Origin: JALHUF01 sp050014795
GTDB lineage: Bacteria; Acidobacteriota; Terriglobia; UBA7540
Direction of reading: 5' to 3'
Length of the DNA stretch: 25,810 nt
NCBI GenBank assembly: GCA_050014795.1
Contig: JBEKCQ010000069.1
Span: 1 to 25,810 of the forward strand
Shown in pieces: positions 8,656 through 14,689 of this stretch. Position 1 is the first letter of the stretch. The number at the start of each line of letters is the position of its first letter. The notes under the pieces were generated by a model that was not told the origin of the DNA, searched no databases, and was given only the letters and a program-made list of their open reading frames with translations. A program made the translations under genes and the position numbers.

Positions 8656-9129
8656 CAATCAAAATCCCTGGCCGCCTCACACCACCCCGACGCCCGGCCC
8701 GGTCAATCCGCGTCTCCCTACTTCATGATGTCCGCCGGGGCAACAGAGTTGCCTCCGAACGCGAAATCTCTCTGAGTCGACGCATCCGAATTCGGCGGCG
8801 TTCTCTAACTACTTTACCACATTTCGCCCGTGGGCCGAGATGCAAAATCACCTCGTCCCACTATGTCTTCTCCTCTTTCTTAGACGCAGCAGACTCTACG
8901 CAAGTTCCGAACAATCCGGCAGGTCGCTGCATCCTTCGGCGGCTGATTCCTGACTGGCCTCCTTGTACGGGCCAGGTCAAAGGGCCACGAGGCCAGGGGC
9001 AGGGAACCGGGGCTCCCGGTCCGAGCCCTTGGGATTCTTGCCGTTCCGACGCAAGGTGTGTTACTTTCATAACTTCGCGACCGCTTGCGCCTGCCCGACA
9101 GTGGCACACAGGGGCCGGCCGACGGCGCG
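8656..9129. other. Divergent intergenic region without a recognised gene
   Basis: 474 bp between the TonB-type gene (minus) and the small membrane protein gene (plus). Open frames across it give low-complexity Arg/Pro/Ser-rich translations typical of chance frames in GC-rich DNA. A weak TTGCCG-17-TTACTT pair about 80 bp before the plus-strand gene could be its promoter. I see no RNA gene or repeat here. Confidence 0.5.
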
Positions 9130-9558
9130 ATGCAGGAACCCATGGCCAAGAAAGCAGTCGAAGCGGAAGCACCCTCCAAACGCAAAGCCGATCGTGGCGT
9201 CTTGCTGCGGCTGTGCGTGGCGGCCTGGCTAGTCCCGGGTTTCGGGCACTTGCTCGTGGGGCGCAGATGGCGGGCTTTGATCCTATTTGCCTCCATCCTC
9301 GCCATGTTCCTGCTCGGCGTCGCCATGCAGGGCAAGTTCTTTTCGGTCCATTCTCCGCCTTACTTGCACAGGCTCGGCTTTTTCGGCGAGATGTGTGTCG
9401 GCGTGGCCTTGCCCGCCGCGCTGTTTTTCGGCTACGCGGGCGGTGACCCGTACTTCGTAAGCGCCGACTATGGCACGGCCTTTCTGGTCGCCGCCGGCAT
9501 GCTGAACCTGCTAACGGTTCTGGATGCTTACGACATTGCTCTGGGACGCAAACCCTGA
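9130..9558 (+). CDS. Small integral membrane protein, DUF6677-like
   Basis: 142 residues from ATG 9130. An in-frame ATG at 9142 (MAKKAVEAE), preceded by AGGAA, is an equally reasonable start. A short Lys/Glu-rich cytoplasmic head is followed by at least three hydrophobic segments: LLRLCVAAWLVPGFGHLL, RALILFASILAMFLLGVAM, and MCVGVALPAALFFGY. A last helix runs through FLVAAGMLNLLTVLDAYDIA and ends at GRKP. The pattern VPGxGHLLxGRRWRA...LLTVLDAYDIALGR resembles the uncharacterised acidobacterial DUF6677 family. That match is from memory and could not be checked. Function unknown. A 58-residue membrane protein gene follows after about 90 bp of repeats. Confidence 0.78.
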   Translation: MQEPMAKKAVEAEAPSKRKADRGVLLRLCVAAWLVPGFGHLLVGRRWRALILFASILAMFLLGVAMQGKFFSVHSPPYLHRLGFFGEMCVGVALPAALFFGYAGGDPYFVSADYGTAFLVAAGMLNLLTVLDAYDIALGRKP

Positions 9559-9570
9559 AGGACAGTAACG

Positions 9571-9635
9571 AGTGACAAGGGACAAGTGACGAGTGAAAAG
9601 CCTTGGCTCGTCACTGGCAACTCGTCACGTGCCAC
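9571..9635. repeat. Heptanucleotide repeat tract (GTGACRA family) with internal hairpin
   Basis: Four 7-nt units (GTGACAA-like) at 9572-9599 are followed by units in the opposite sense (TCGTCAC at 9608-9614 and 9622-9628). The two halves form a perfect 9-bp inverted repeat, AGTGACGAG/CTCGTCACT (9585-9593 with 9607-9615). The tract lies between the two small membrane protein genes. It belongs to the same family as the units at 10377-10397. Confidence 0.7.
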
Positions 9636-9646
9636 TGGTTTGAGAT

Positions 9647-9823
9647 ATGGTGTTATCACACTTCAACGCAATGGTGTTGTTTTCCCTCCTGGTCTCCGTG
9701 GTTTTCGGAGTCCTCAGCAAAGACACTCCCCGCGAACGGCTGATTTACGGCGCCAAGGTCTTCGGCGCCTTCGTCGCTGTCGCTTTGGTCCTCGGCTGGA
9801 TCATGTATCCGGTGCCCTGGTGA
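9647..9823 (+). CDS. 58-residue hydrophobic membrane protein
   Basis: An ATG at 9647 opens a 58-codon frame ending with TGA at 9823. The product has two clear hydrophobic helices (MVLFSLLVSVVFGVL and FGAFVAVALVLGWIM) joined by a charged loop (SKDTPRERLIYGAK), and it ends in PVPW. This composition is far from what chance frames give in this DNA, which argues for a real gene. No strong ribosome site is visible; an in-frame ATG at 9671 is an alternative start. It follows the DUF6677-like gene in the same direction and may be co-transcribed. Function unknown. Confidence 0.68.
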   Translation: MVLSHFNAMVLFSLLVSVVFGVLSKDTPRERLIYGAKVFGAFVAVALVLGWIMYPVPW

Positions 9824-9849
9824 TTGCGCCATCGGAAGTCAGCCCGTCC

Positions 9850-10295
9850 CGCCGACAGCACGCATGGGTCCCCCGCAGGGGGGAACGTACGCCGCGACTA
9901 CTAAGAAGGATTCCGGCGCAGACCATCCCACACGCACCGAAGTTCAGCTTCGCTTTCTTGCCAAAGCTGGTATGTGATAGAAAAAAAGGCACATACCAGC
10001 TTCGCTTCGTGAAATCAGCCATCCTTTGTTTTCAATAACATACCAGCTTCGGTCCGTCTGTGGAAAAAGTAACTTGCTCATTTTCTAGCACATACCAGCT
10101 TCGCTTGCGCATGTCCGTATTAATAAGAGCATCGCAACTGCCGGGGCATTTTCAGTGCTCCAGACTGTCGCCCACCTAGCCTCCGCGTTCCGCTTGCTCT
10201 CATCGAGAGCTGCTCCGCGCCCGGCGTGACCATGCTAGGCACCTTTTCAAAAACCGTAGTCTAGCACACTTGTCATCAAAAGTCAAGAAAAATCG
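9850..10295 (-). repeat. Element B: second, inverted copy of the structured repeat, candidate non-coding RNA
   Basis: Reads on the minus strand and is homologous to element A. It has a promoter (10286-10258), then TTTTTGAAAAGG, then an insert absent from A that carries a perfect hairpin GCTCTC/GAGAGC (10196-10201 with 10205-10210). The shared block TCTGGAGCAC and GAAAATGCCCCG follows. Motif copies lie at 10101-10089, 10049-10038 and 10002-9990. The last pairs perfectly over 13 bp with the inverted copy at 9964-9976 around a 13-nt loop (9977-9989). A mini-hairpin CGAAG-CTGAA-CTTCG (9952-9938) and a tail matching A to about 9850 complete it. Against A, B has one more motif copy and about 70 nt of extra sequence. 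Short frames through it are not convincing genes. Confidence 0.75.
10258..10286 (-). promoter_or_regulatory. Promoter-like start of element B
   Basis: Minus strand: TTGACT (10286-10281), a 17-bp spacer and TAGACT (10263-10258), with a start near 10251. It is closer to consensus than the promoter of element A and shares GACAAGTGTG in the spacer. Confidence 0.6.
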
Positions 10296-10299
10296 GCGT

Positions 10300-10412
10300 G
10301 GCGGGATCGCAGGCGGTTTGCCTTCGCGCGAAAATCGAAACTGGAAATTGGAAACTGGAAATTGGTGACTTTTGGCTCGTCACTTGTCACTCGTCACTCG
10401 CCTGATCCCGCC
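10300..10412. repeat. Heptad repeats enclosed by an inverted repeat
   Basis: GGCGGGATC-GC-AGGCG (10300-10315) and CGCCTGATCCCGCC (10399-10412) are inverted copies of each other, apart from a 2-nt insertion. Between them are two perfect copies of GAAACTGGAAATTG (10337-10364), which is four heptads, and three heptads of TCGTCAC type (10377-10397). No coding frame is present. The layout resembles a small hairpin-type dispersed repeat. Confidence 0.65.
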
Positions 10413-10415
10413 GTG

Positions 10416-10460
10416 CTCGTGGAAAAGCCGCAGACCTAAAGAACAGGTCTGCGCTACGAG
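10416..10460. repeat. Hairpin repeat
   Basis: A perfect 8-bp stem GCAGACCT/AGGTCTGC (10430-10437 with 10445-10452, 7-nt loop) lies inside an outer 5-bp stem CTCGT/ACGAG (10416-10420 with 10456-10460). There is no T tract, so it is not an ordinary intrinsic terminator. It is probably another intergenic repeat. Confidence 0.5.
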
Positions 10461-10529
10461 GTACCACCTACAGTTCGACGACCCCCGTGTGCCGTATGCC
10501 GTCTACTGTCCATCGCGTTACCAGACCGC

Positions 10530-10558
10530 TTGAATTCGCTTCGTCCGAGTCATAAAGT
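10530..10558 (+). promoter_or_regulatory. Promoter of the P1-type peptidase gene
   Basis: TTGAAT (10530-10535), a 17-bp spacer and TAAAGT (10553-10558). It lies about 90 bp before the ATG at 10646. Confidence 0.5.
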
Positions 10559-10645
10559 AGCGCCGCCTGAAGCAACGCGTTTCTCTCCCAAACAGGAAGC
10601 GTCGAACGTTTGCGGCGGTGGAGAGCACCAGGCCAGGAGGAGACA

Positions 10646-11770
10646 ATGTCGGGAATCAGTCGGCGAGAATTCAATCGTGCGGTAGTGGGAGCCGCGGGAG
10701 CAGGCTTGGCGGCCCCACTTCTTGACGCGCCGGACGCGCGCGGCGCGGAGCAGGCGGCCCAGCAAGGATCTATCACGGATGTGCCGGGAATCAGGGTGGG
10801 TCATTTCACCGACTCGCGCCGCCCCACGGGCTGCACGGCAATCCTTTTCGATGATGAGGCCACAGCCGGGGCCGATTACGACGGCTCCGCACCGGGCTCG
10901 TACCTGGGGGTTTTGCTTCAGCCCGTGAGCCCCATCGACACAATTCATGGAATGCTGCTGACAGGGGGAGGCCCGATGGGGTTGGCGGCCGTGCCCGGGG
11001 CAGTCCGGTTCCTCGAGGAGCGGCAAAAGGGCTTCGACTGGGGTACGCCGGGCGTGCGTTACCCGATCGTCGTAGGTGCCGTGATAGCGGATCTTGATAT
11101 TGGCGATCCCAAGATCCGGCCGGATGCGGAGGCGGCATACAAGGCTTGCCTGGCGGCATCGACGGCGCCCGTGGCGGAAGGCAACGTAGGGGTGGGCGCG
11201 GGCGGAACCGTGGGCAAGATGCTCCTCTCGCAAGGCTGTGGCGGCATGAAGGGCGGGCTTGGAACCGCCAGTCTGCGCGTGGGCGAGGTGGTCATTGGGG
11301 CGATGATAGTGCTCAATTCCGTGGGGGACATCATCGATTGGCACACGGGCAAGATCATCGCCGGGGCGCGCCGCCCGGATGGGAAAGGCTTTGCCAATAT
11401 CGTCGAAACGGTGAAGAAAACGGCAGGCAGTGTCCAGAACGCCTCGGTGCAATTCTACGACCCGGTGCTGCGCAGCACGACGCTGATCGTGGTGGCGACG
11501 AACGCCAATTTCTCCAAGACCGCGCTGACCAAGATCGCGATGATGGCTTCGACCGGCGGCGCTCGCACCATCAACCCGTATCACACCAACGGCGACGGCG
11601 ACAGCACGTTTGCGCTCTCGACCAACAGAGTGAAATCCGACCTCTCCATTTCGGTGGTCGGAACCCTGGCAGCGGAGGCCGTGTCGGAAGCCGCCTTGCG
11701 GGCAGTCAAAATGGCCAGCTCCATCGAAGGGTGGCCGGCTTACCGTGACTTCACGCTGAAGCTGACGTAG
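10646..11770 (+). CDS. P1 (DmpA/S58-type) self-processing aminopeptidase, Tat-exported
   Basis: 374 residues from ATG 10646, 5 nt after AGGAGG. The N-terminus SRREFNRAVVGAAGAGLAAP is a twin-arginine signal, so the folded protein is probably exported to the periplasm. The mature part starts GSITDVPGIRVGHFTD, typical of the family, followed by GCTAILFDDEATAG, GGGPMGLAAVPGAVRFLEE, GNVGVGAGGTVGK and GGLGTAS. Family members are N-terminal nucleophile hydrolases that cleave themselves before a Ser or Thr in a DGD(S/T) context. Here HTNGDGDSTFALST offers Ser320 (codon 11603) as the likely nucleophile. Known relatives release N-terminal amino acids, D-amino acids or beta-peptides, or hydrolyse nylon oligomers; the substrate here is unknown. 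An upstream GTG (10610) in frame would destroy the Tat signal position and is rejected. Confidence 0.87.
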   Translation: MSGISRREFNRAVVGAAGAGLAAPLLDAPDARGAEQAAQQGSITDVPGIRVGHFTDSRRPTGCTAILFDDEATAGADYDGSAPGSYLGVLLQPVSPIDTIHGMLLTGGGPMGLAAVPGAVRFLEERQKGFDWGTPGVRYPIVVGAVIADLDIGDPKIRPDAEAAYKACLAASTAPVAEGNVGVGAGGTVGKMLLSQGCGGMKGGLGTASLRVGEVVIGAMIVLNSVGDIIDWHTGKIIAGARRPDGKGFANIVETVKKTAGSVQNASVQFYDPVLRSTTLIVVATNANFSKTALTKIAMMASTGGARTINPYHTNGDGDSTFALSTNRVKSDLSISVVGTLAAEAVSEAALRAVKMASSIEGWPAYRDFTLKLT

Positions 11771-11825
11771 CGTGATAAGGAGCGGCGGGCCCTCCGGGTT
11801 TCGCTGCGCTGAGGTGGGGGATGCC

Positions 11826-11854
11826 TTGACTTCGCTCCAGGCGAGCCTTAGAGT
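11826..11854 (+). promoter_or_regulatory. Promoter of the NfeD-flotillin pair
   Basis: TTGACT (11826-11831), a 17-bp spacer and TAGAGT (11849-11854). It lies 85 bp before the NfeD-like start codon. Confidence 0.55.
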
Positions 11855-11938
11855 AAGCAGCACTCGAAGGCAGTTGCGTCCGCACAGCGGCAGTCCCGCT
11901 GACGGGCACCGCGCGATTGCATTGCGGAGGCCATCGTC

Positions 11939-12481
11939 ATGATTCTTTTCGCGGGAGTGGGGCCCTTTGTGACCTTTCTCGCTATCGCCGCGTTTGGCTT
12001 CGTCTTCCTGCTAGCCAGCGCCATCTTTGGCGATTTGTTCGAGCACGGCGATTTCGACCACGACACGGATGTCCATGGCGGCGGGCCCAGCATTCTGAGC
12101 GGCCGAGTCATGAGTGTGTTCGTTACAGCCTTCGGAGCCTTTGGCGCCATCGGGACTCATCTGGGTTACGGCGTGGGGCCCAGCACGGCGATGGGCTTCG
12201 GAGGCGGCGTGGCCTTCGCGGCGGTGATCTATCTGTTCGCGAGCTTCCTTTACAGCCAGCAGGCTACGAGTCATGTCCGAGTGAGTGATCTGGTGGGGTG
12301 CACGGGCGAGGTCAGTGTAGCTATTCCCAAGGGAGGCTTGGGACAGGTCCGCTGTACGCTGGGTGATACGGTGGTCGAGAAAGTCGCCCGCGCGAAGGAC
12401 AACGAGGGAATTCCGGCGAACGCGCTGGTGAAGATCGAAGAGATCGTCGGCGAGACCATAATAGTTCGGCGGGCCGAATGA
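11939..12481 (+). CDS. NfeD-like membrane protein, flotillin partner
   Basis: 180 residues from ATG 11939, 8 nt after GGAGG. Two or three hydrophobic segments (FVTFLAIAAFGFVFLLASAIF, VFVTAFGAFGAIGTHLGYGV, GGVAFAAVIYLFASFLY) flank a His/Asp-rich stretch (EHGDFDHDTDVHGGG). The C-terminal 65 residues form an OB-fold-like NfeD domain (DLVGCTGEVSVAIPKGGLGQ, NALVKIEEIVGETIIVRR). Length and layout match the short YuaF-type NfeD proteins that sit beside flotillin genes in many bacteria. The flotillin gene starts 73 bp downstream, so the pair probably forms one unit acting in membrane organisation. The His/Asp-rich loop could bind metal, but that is speculation. Confidence 0.82.
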   Translation: MILFAGVGPFVTFLAIAAFGFVFLLASAIFGDLFEHGDFDHDTDVHGGGPSILSGRVMSVFVTAFGAFGAIGTHLGYGVGPSTAMGFGGGVAFAAVIYLFASFLYSQQATSHVRVSDLVGCTGEVSVAIPKGGLGQVRCTLGDTVVEKVARAKDNEGIPANALVKIEEIVGETIIVRRAE

Positions 12482-12554
12482 TTCTGTGCAGGTCCGAACC
12501 ACCCTGGGGCAGAGACCTGCAACCAGCCGGCACAGGTAACTGAGAGGAGAAAAC

Positions 12555-14150
12555 ATGCCGTTTCAACCATTCGTCATCTTCCTGGCGGCAATTGCGGCTA
12601 TTGCGCTGCTCATTGCGATATCGCGGTTTGCCAAGAACTACATCAAGGTGGCGCCCAACGCCGTGGCCATCTTCAGTGGCCGCAAGCACAAGCAGCCGGA
12701 CGGCAGTGTAAAGGGCTACCGGATGGTGGTGGGAGGCGCGGCGTTCAAATGGCCGCTGCTCGAACAGGTTGATTACCTCCGGCTGAACGTTTTCACTATC
12801 CCGCTCGAAATCAAGCGAGCTTACACGTTGAAGGGCGTCCCGATCTCGGTGAAAGCCGTGGCCAACGTCAAGATCAAGGGCGACAACATCTCGCTGTCAG
12901 CGGCCGCCGAACGCTTTCTCGGCATGCCTCCCGACCAGATCCAGCGTGTCATCTTCCAAACCCTGGAAGGCCACCTGCGGTCCATCCTGGGCACGCTGAC
13001 CGTCGAGGAGGTCAACAGCGATCGCGCCAGTTTCGCGCAGAAGTTGACCTCGGAAGCTGCCTTGGACCTGGAGCGGATGGGTATTGGCGTGGACGTCCTG
13101 ACGGTTCAGGAAATCAGCGACGAGGAAGGTTACCTCGACGCCCTGGGCAAGAAGCGGACCGCGGAAGTGAAACGCGACGGAACTATCGGTGAAGCCGAGG
13201 CCACGCGCGACGCCAAGATCAAGTCCGCCCAAGCCATGCAGGAAGGTGAGAAGGCGAAGTTCGACGCCGATGCCAATATTGCTGGGGCGCAACGTGACTT
13301 CCAGGTGAAGCAGGCCCAGTACCAAGCCGAGGTTGAGACAGAGAAGGCCACAGCAGCCCAGGCCGGCCCGCTTTCGCAGGCGAAAGCGAGGCAGGCCGTC
13401 GTGGCCGAGGAAGTGCGGATCGATAAGGCACGAACCCAGGAACAGATCTCCGTCCAGGAGCAGGAAATCCAGCGCAAGCAGAAGGAACTGGAAGCCACCA
13501 TCGTGCGGCCTGCGGAGGCCGAGCGGCAAGCCGCCATTCTCCGCGCCGAGGCGAAAAAGCAATCGGCTATCCTGGAAGCTGAAGGGCAGAAATCGGCCCA
13601 GATCGCCCTGGCCGACGCCCAGCAGACGAAGCTGCGGCAAGAAGGCTTGGGCCGCGCTGCCGCCGTGGAAGCCGAGGGGCGCGCCGAGGCGACGAAGATC
13701 GAGGCCATGGGCTTGGCGCAGGCCCGGGCCATTGAGGCCCAGGGTGTTGCCGAAGCGCAGGCCATCCTGAAGAAAGCTGAAGCCTGGCAGCAGTTCAATG
13801 ACGCGGCCAAGCTCCAGACCATCCTGGAGAAACTCCCGAACGTCCTGCAGGCTGCGGCAGGAATCTTCGGAGCCGTTGCGGCGCCGCTCGGCAACATCGA
13901 TAAAGTCGTGGTGATCGAGCAGGGTGGCGGTGGAGACGGGGGCGGAACCGGCGGTATCGGGCGCATCGCCCGTACCGGCCCGGCCCTGGTTTTCAGCCTG
14001 CTCCAGCAATTGCAGGCGCTGGGGCTGGATATTCCCACCGTGCTCGCGCAGCTCGGCGCCGAGGGTGGGAAGCTCGCCGCGGCGAAGCCGGCCTCAGAAG
14101 CCCCGGCACTAAAACCCCCTGCCGGCAGCGCTGAAGGCAAAGCGAAGTAG
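12555..14150 (+). CDS. Flotillin-like SPFH domain protein
   Basis: 531 residues from ATG 12555, with AGAGGAG (12543-12549) just upstream. One N-terminal membrane segment (PFVIFLAAIAAIALLIAIS) leads to an SPFH/band-7 domain of about 180 residues (YIKVAPNAVAIFSGRKHK, YRMVVGGAAFKWPLLEQVDY, EAALDLERMGIGVDVLTVQEI). A long Ala/Glu/Lys coiled-coil region follows (about 200-410) with repeated EAEG and AEAQ units. The C-terminus is Gly-rich (GGGGDGGGTGGIGRI) and then Ala/Pro-rich. This is the FloT/YuaG type, which oligomerises at the inner membrane in lipid domains and acts as a scaffold for signalling and secretion. The preceding NfeD-like gene supports the assignment. Confidence 0.92.
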   Translation: MPFQPFVIFLAAIAAIALLIAISRFAKNYIKVAPNAVAIFSGRKHKQPDGSVKGYRMVVGGAAFKWPLLEQVDYLRLNVFTIPLEIKRAYTLKGVPISVKAVANVKIKGDNISLSAAAERFLGMPPDQIQRVIFQTLEGHLRSILGTLTVEEVNSDRASFAQKLTSEAALDLERMGIGVDVLTVQEISDEEGYLDALGKKRTAEVKRDGTIGEAEATRDAKIKSAQAMQEGEKAKFDADANIAGAQRDFQVKQAQYQAEVETEKATAAQAGPLSQAKARQAVVAEEVRIDKARTQEQISVQEQEIQRKQKELEATIVRPAEAERQAAILRAEAKKQSAILEAEGQKSAQIALADAQQTKLRQEGLGRAAAVEAEGRAEATKIEAMGLAQARAIEAQGVAEAQAILKKAEAWQQFNDAAKLQTILEKLPNVLQAAAGIFGAVAAPLGNIDKVVVIEQGGGGDGGGTGGIGRIARTGPALVFSLLQQLQALGLDIPTVLAQLGAEGGKLAAAKPASEAPALKPPAGSAEGKAK

Positions 14151-14162
14151 CTGTGAGAAAGA

Positions 14163-14218
14163 AGTCAGGAGTCAGAAGGCAGGCGTCAGAAGACTGATAG
14201 CTGACGGCTGACCGCTGA
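14163..14218. repeat. Heptanucleotide repeat tract, eight units
   Basis: Eight consecutive 7-nt units fill this gap. The first four are AGTCAGG/AGTCAGA-like, followed by one mixed unit and three ending in CTGA (for example CGGCTGA). The last unit runs into the GAGG that serves as ribosome site for the gene at 14225. The two halves are of opposite sense (GTCAG against CTGAC), so the transcript could fold. The sequence family differs from the tracts at 9571 and 10337. Confidence 0.7.
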
Positions 14219-14224
14219 GGACTT

Positions 14225-14689
14225 ATGTCATCCTATCAAGCCTCTTCCAAAGTCAATCGCGCGGAGGCCGATGTTCTCGTGGTCCATTGCAGCGATCATC
14301 GCTTCCAGGCCGGGCTCTATGAATTCTTGAACCTGAGCCTGAACCTCAACGAGAACTACGACCTCTTGGTGATTCCCGGCGGGCCGCAGTGCCTGACGCT
14401 AGTCGAGTACCTGCCGAAATTCTCCTGGGCAACCTGGAAGTGGTTTCGGTTCCTGGTGGAGAATCATGAACTCGAACGCTTGATTCTGATCGCCCACCAG
14501 GACTGCGGCTGGTATAAGGAACTGCCTTTTCACCTCCACGCGTCATCCGAGCCGCGCCAGCGTCAAGAGGAAGACCTGCGGCGGGTGAAGCACGCGCTGG
14601 CGAAGGATTTCCCCGAACTGCACGTGGAGCTTTATTACGCCGGCTGGGACGCGGACGACCGGGTCACCGTCGAGGCCATTTCCGCCTGA
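14225..14689 (+). CDS. Beta-carbonic-anhydrase-like protein
   Basis: 154 residues from ATG 14225, with GAGG at 14217-14220. There is no signal peptide. It carries both metal-site signatures of beta-carbonic anhydrases in the right order: C-x-D-x-R as CSDHR (Cys22, Asp24, Arg26) and H-x-x-C-G as HQDCG (His91, Cys94). Zinc binding by Cys22, His91 and Cys94 is therefore plausible. The protein is shorter than classical enzymes (about 190-230 residues), and the usual RNAGN-like segment is replaced by IPGGPQ. It may hydrate CO2 or be a divergent member with another role. Its stop overlaps the start of the next gene (TGATG), so the two are translationally coupled. Confidence 0.72.
   Translation: MSSYQASSKVNRAEADVLVVHCSDHRFQAGLYEFLNLSLNLNENYDLLVIPGGPQCLTLVEYLPKFSWATWKWFRFLVENHELERLILIAHQDCGWYKELPFHLHASSEPRQRQEEDLRRVKHALAKDFPELHVELYYAGWDADDRVTVEAISA

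Noticed and set aside
8649..9446. 265-codon plus-strand ORF spanning the intergenic region and the DUF6677-like gene
   Set aside because: It lies in a different frame from the clear membrane protein and has an Arg/Pro-rich, featureless translation.
10550..11863. 437-codon minus-strand ORF over the P1-type peptidase
   Set aside because: It is the antisense of a clear family protein; its composition is Arg/His/Pro-rich as in chance frames of GC-rich genes.
12897..14009. 370-codon minus-strand ORF over the flotillin gene
   Set aside because: Antisense shadow of the coiled-coil region, which explains its Leu/Gly/Phe repeats.
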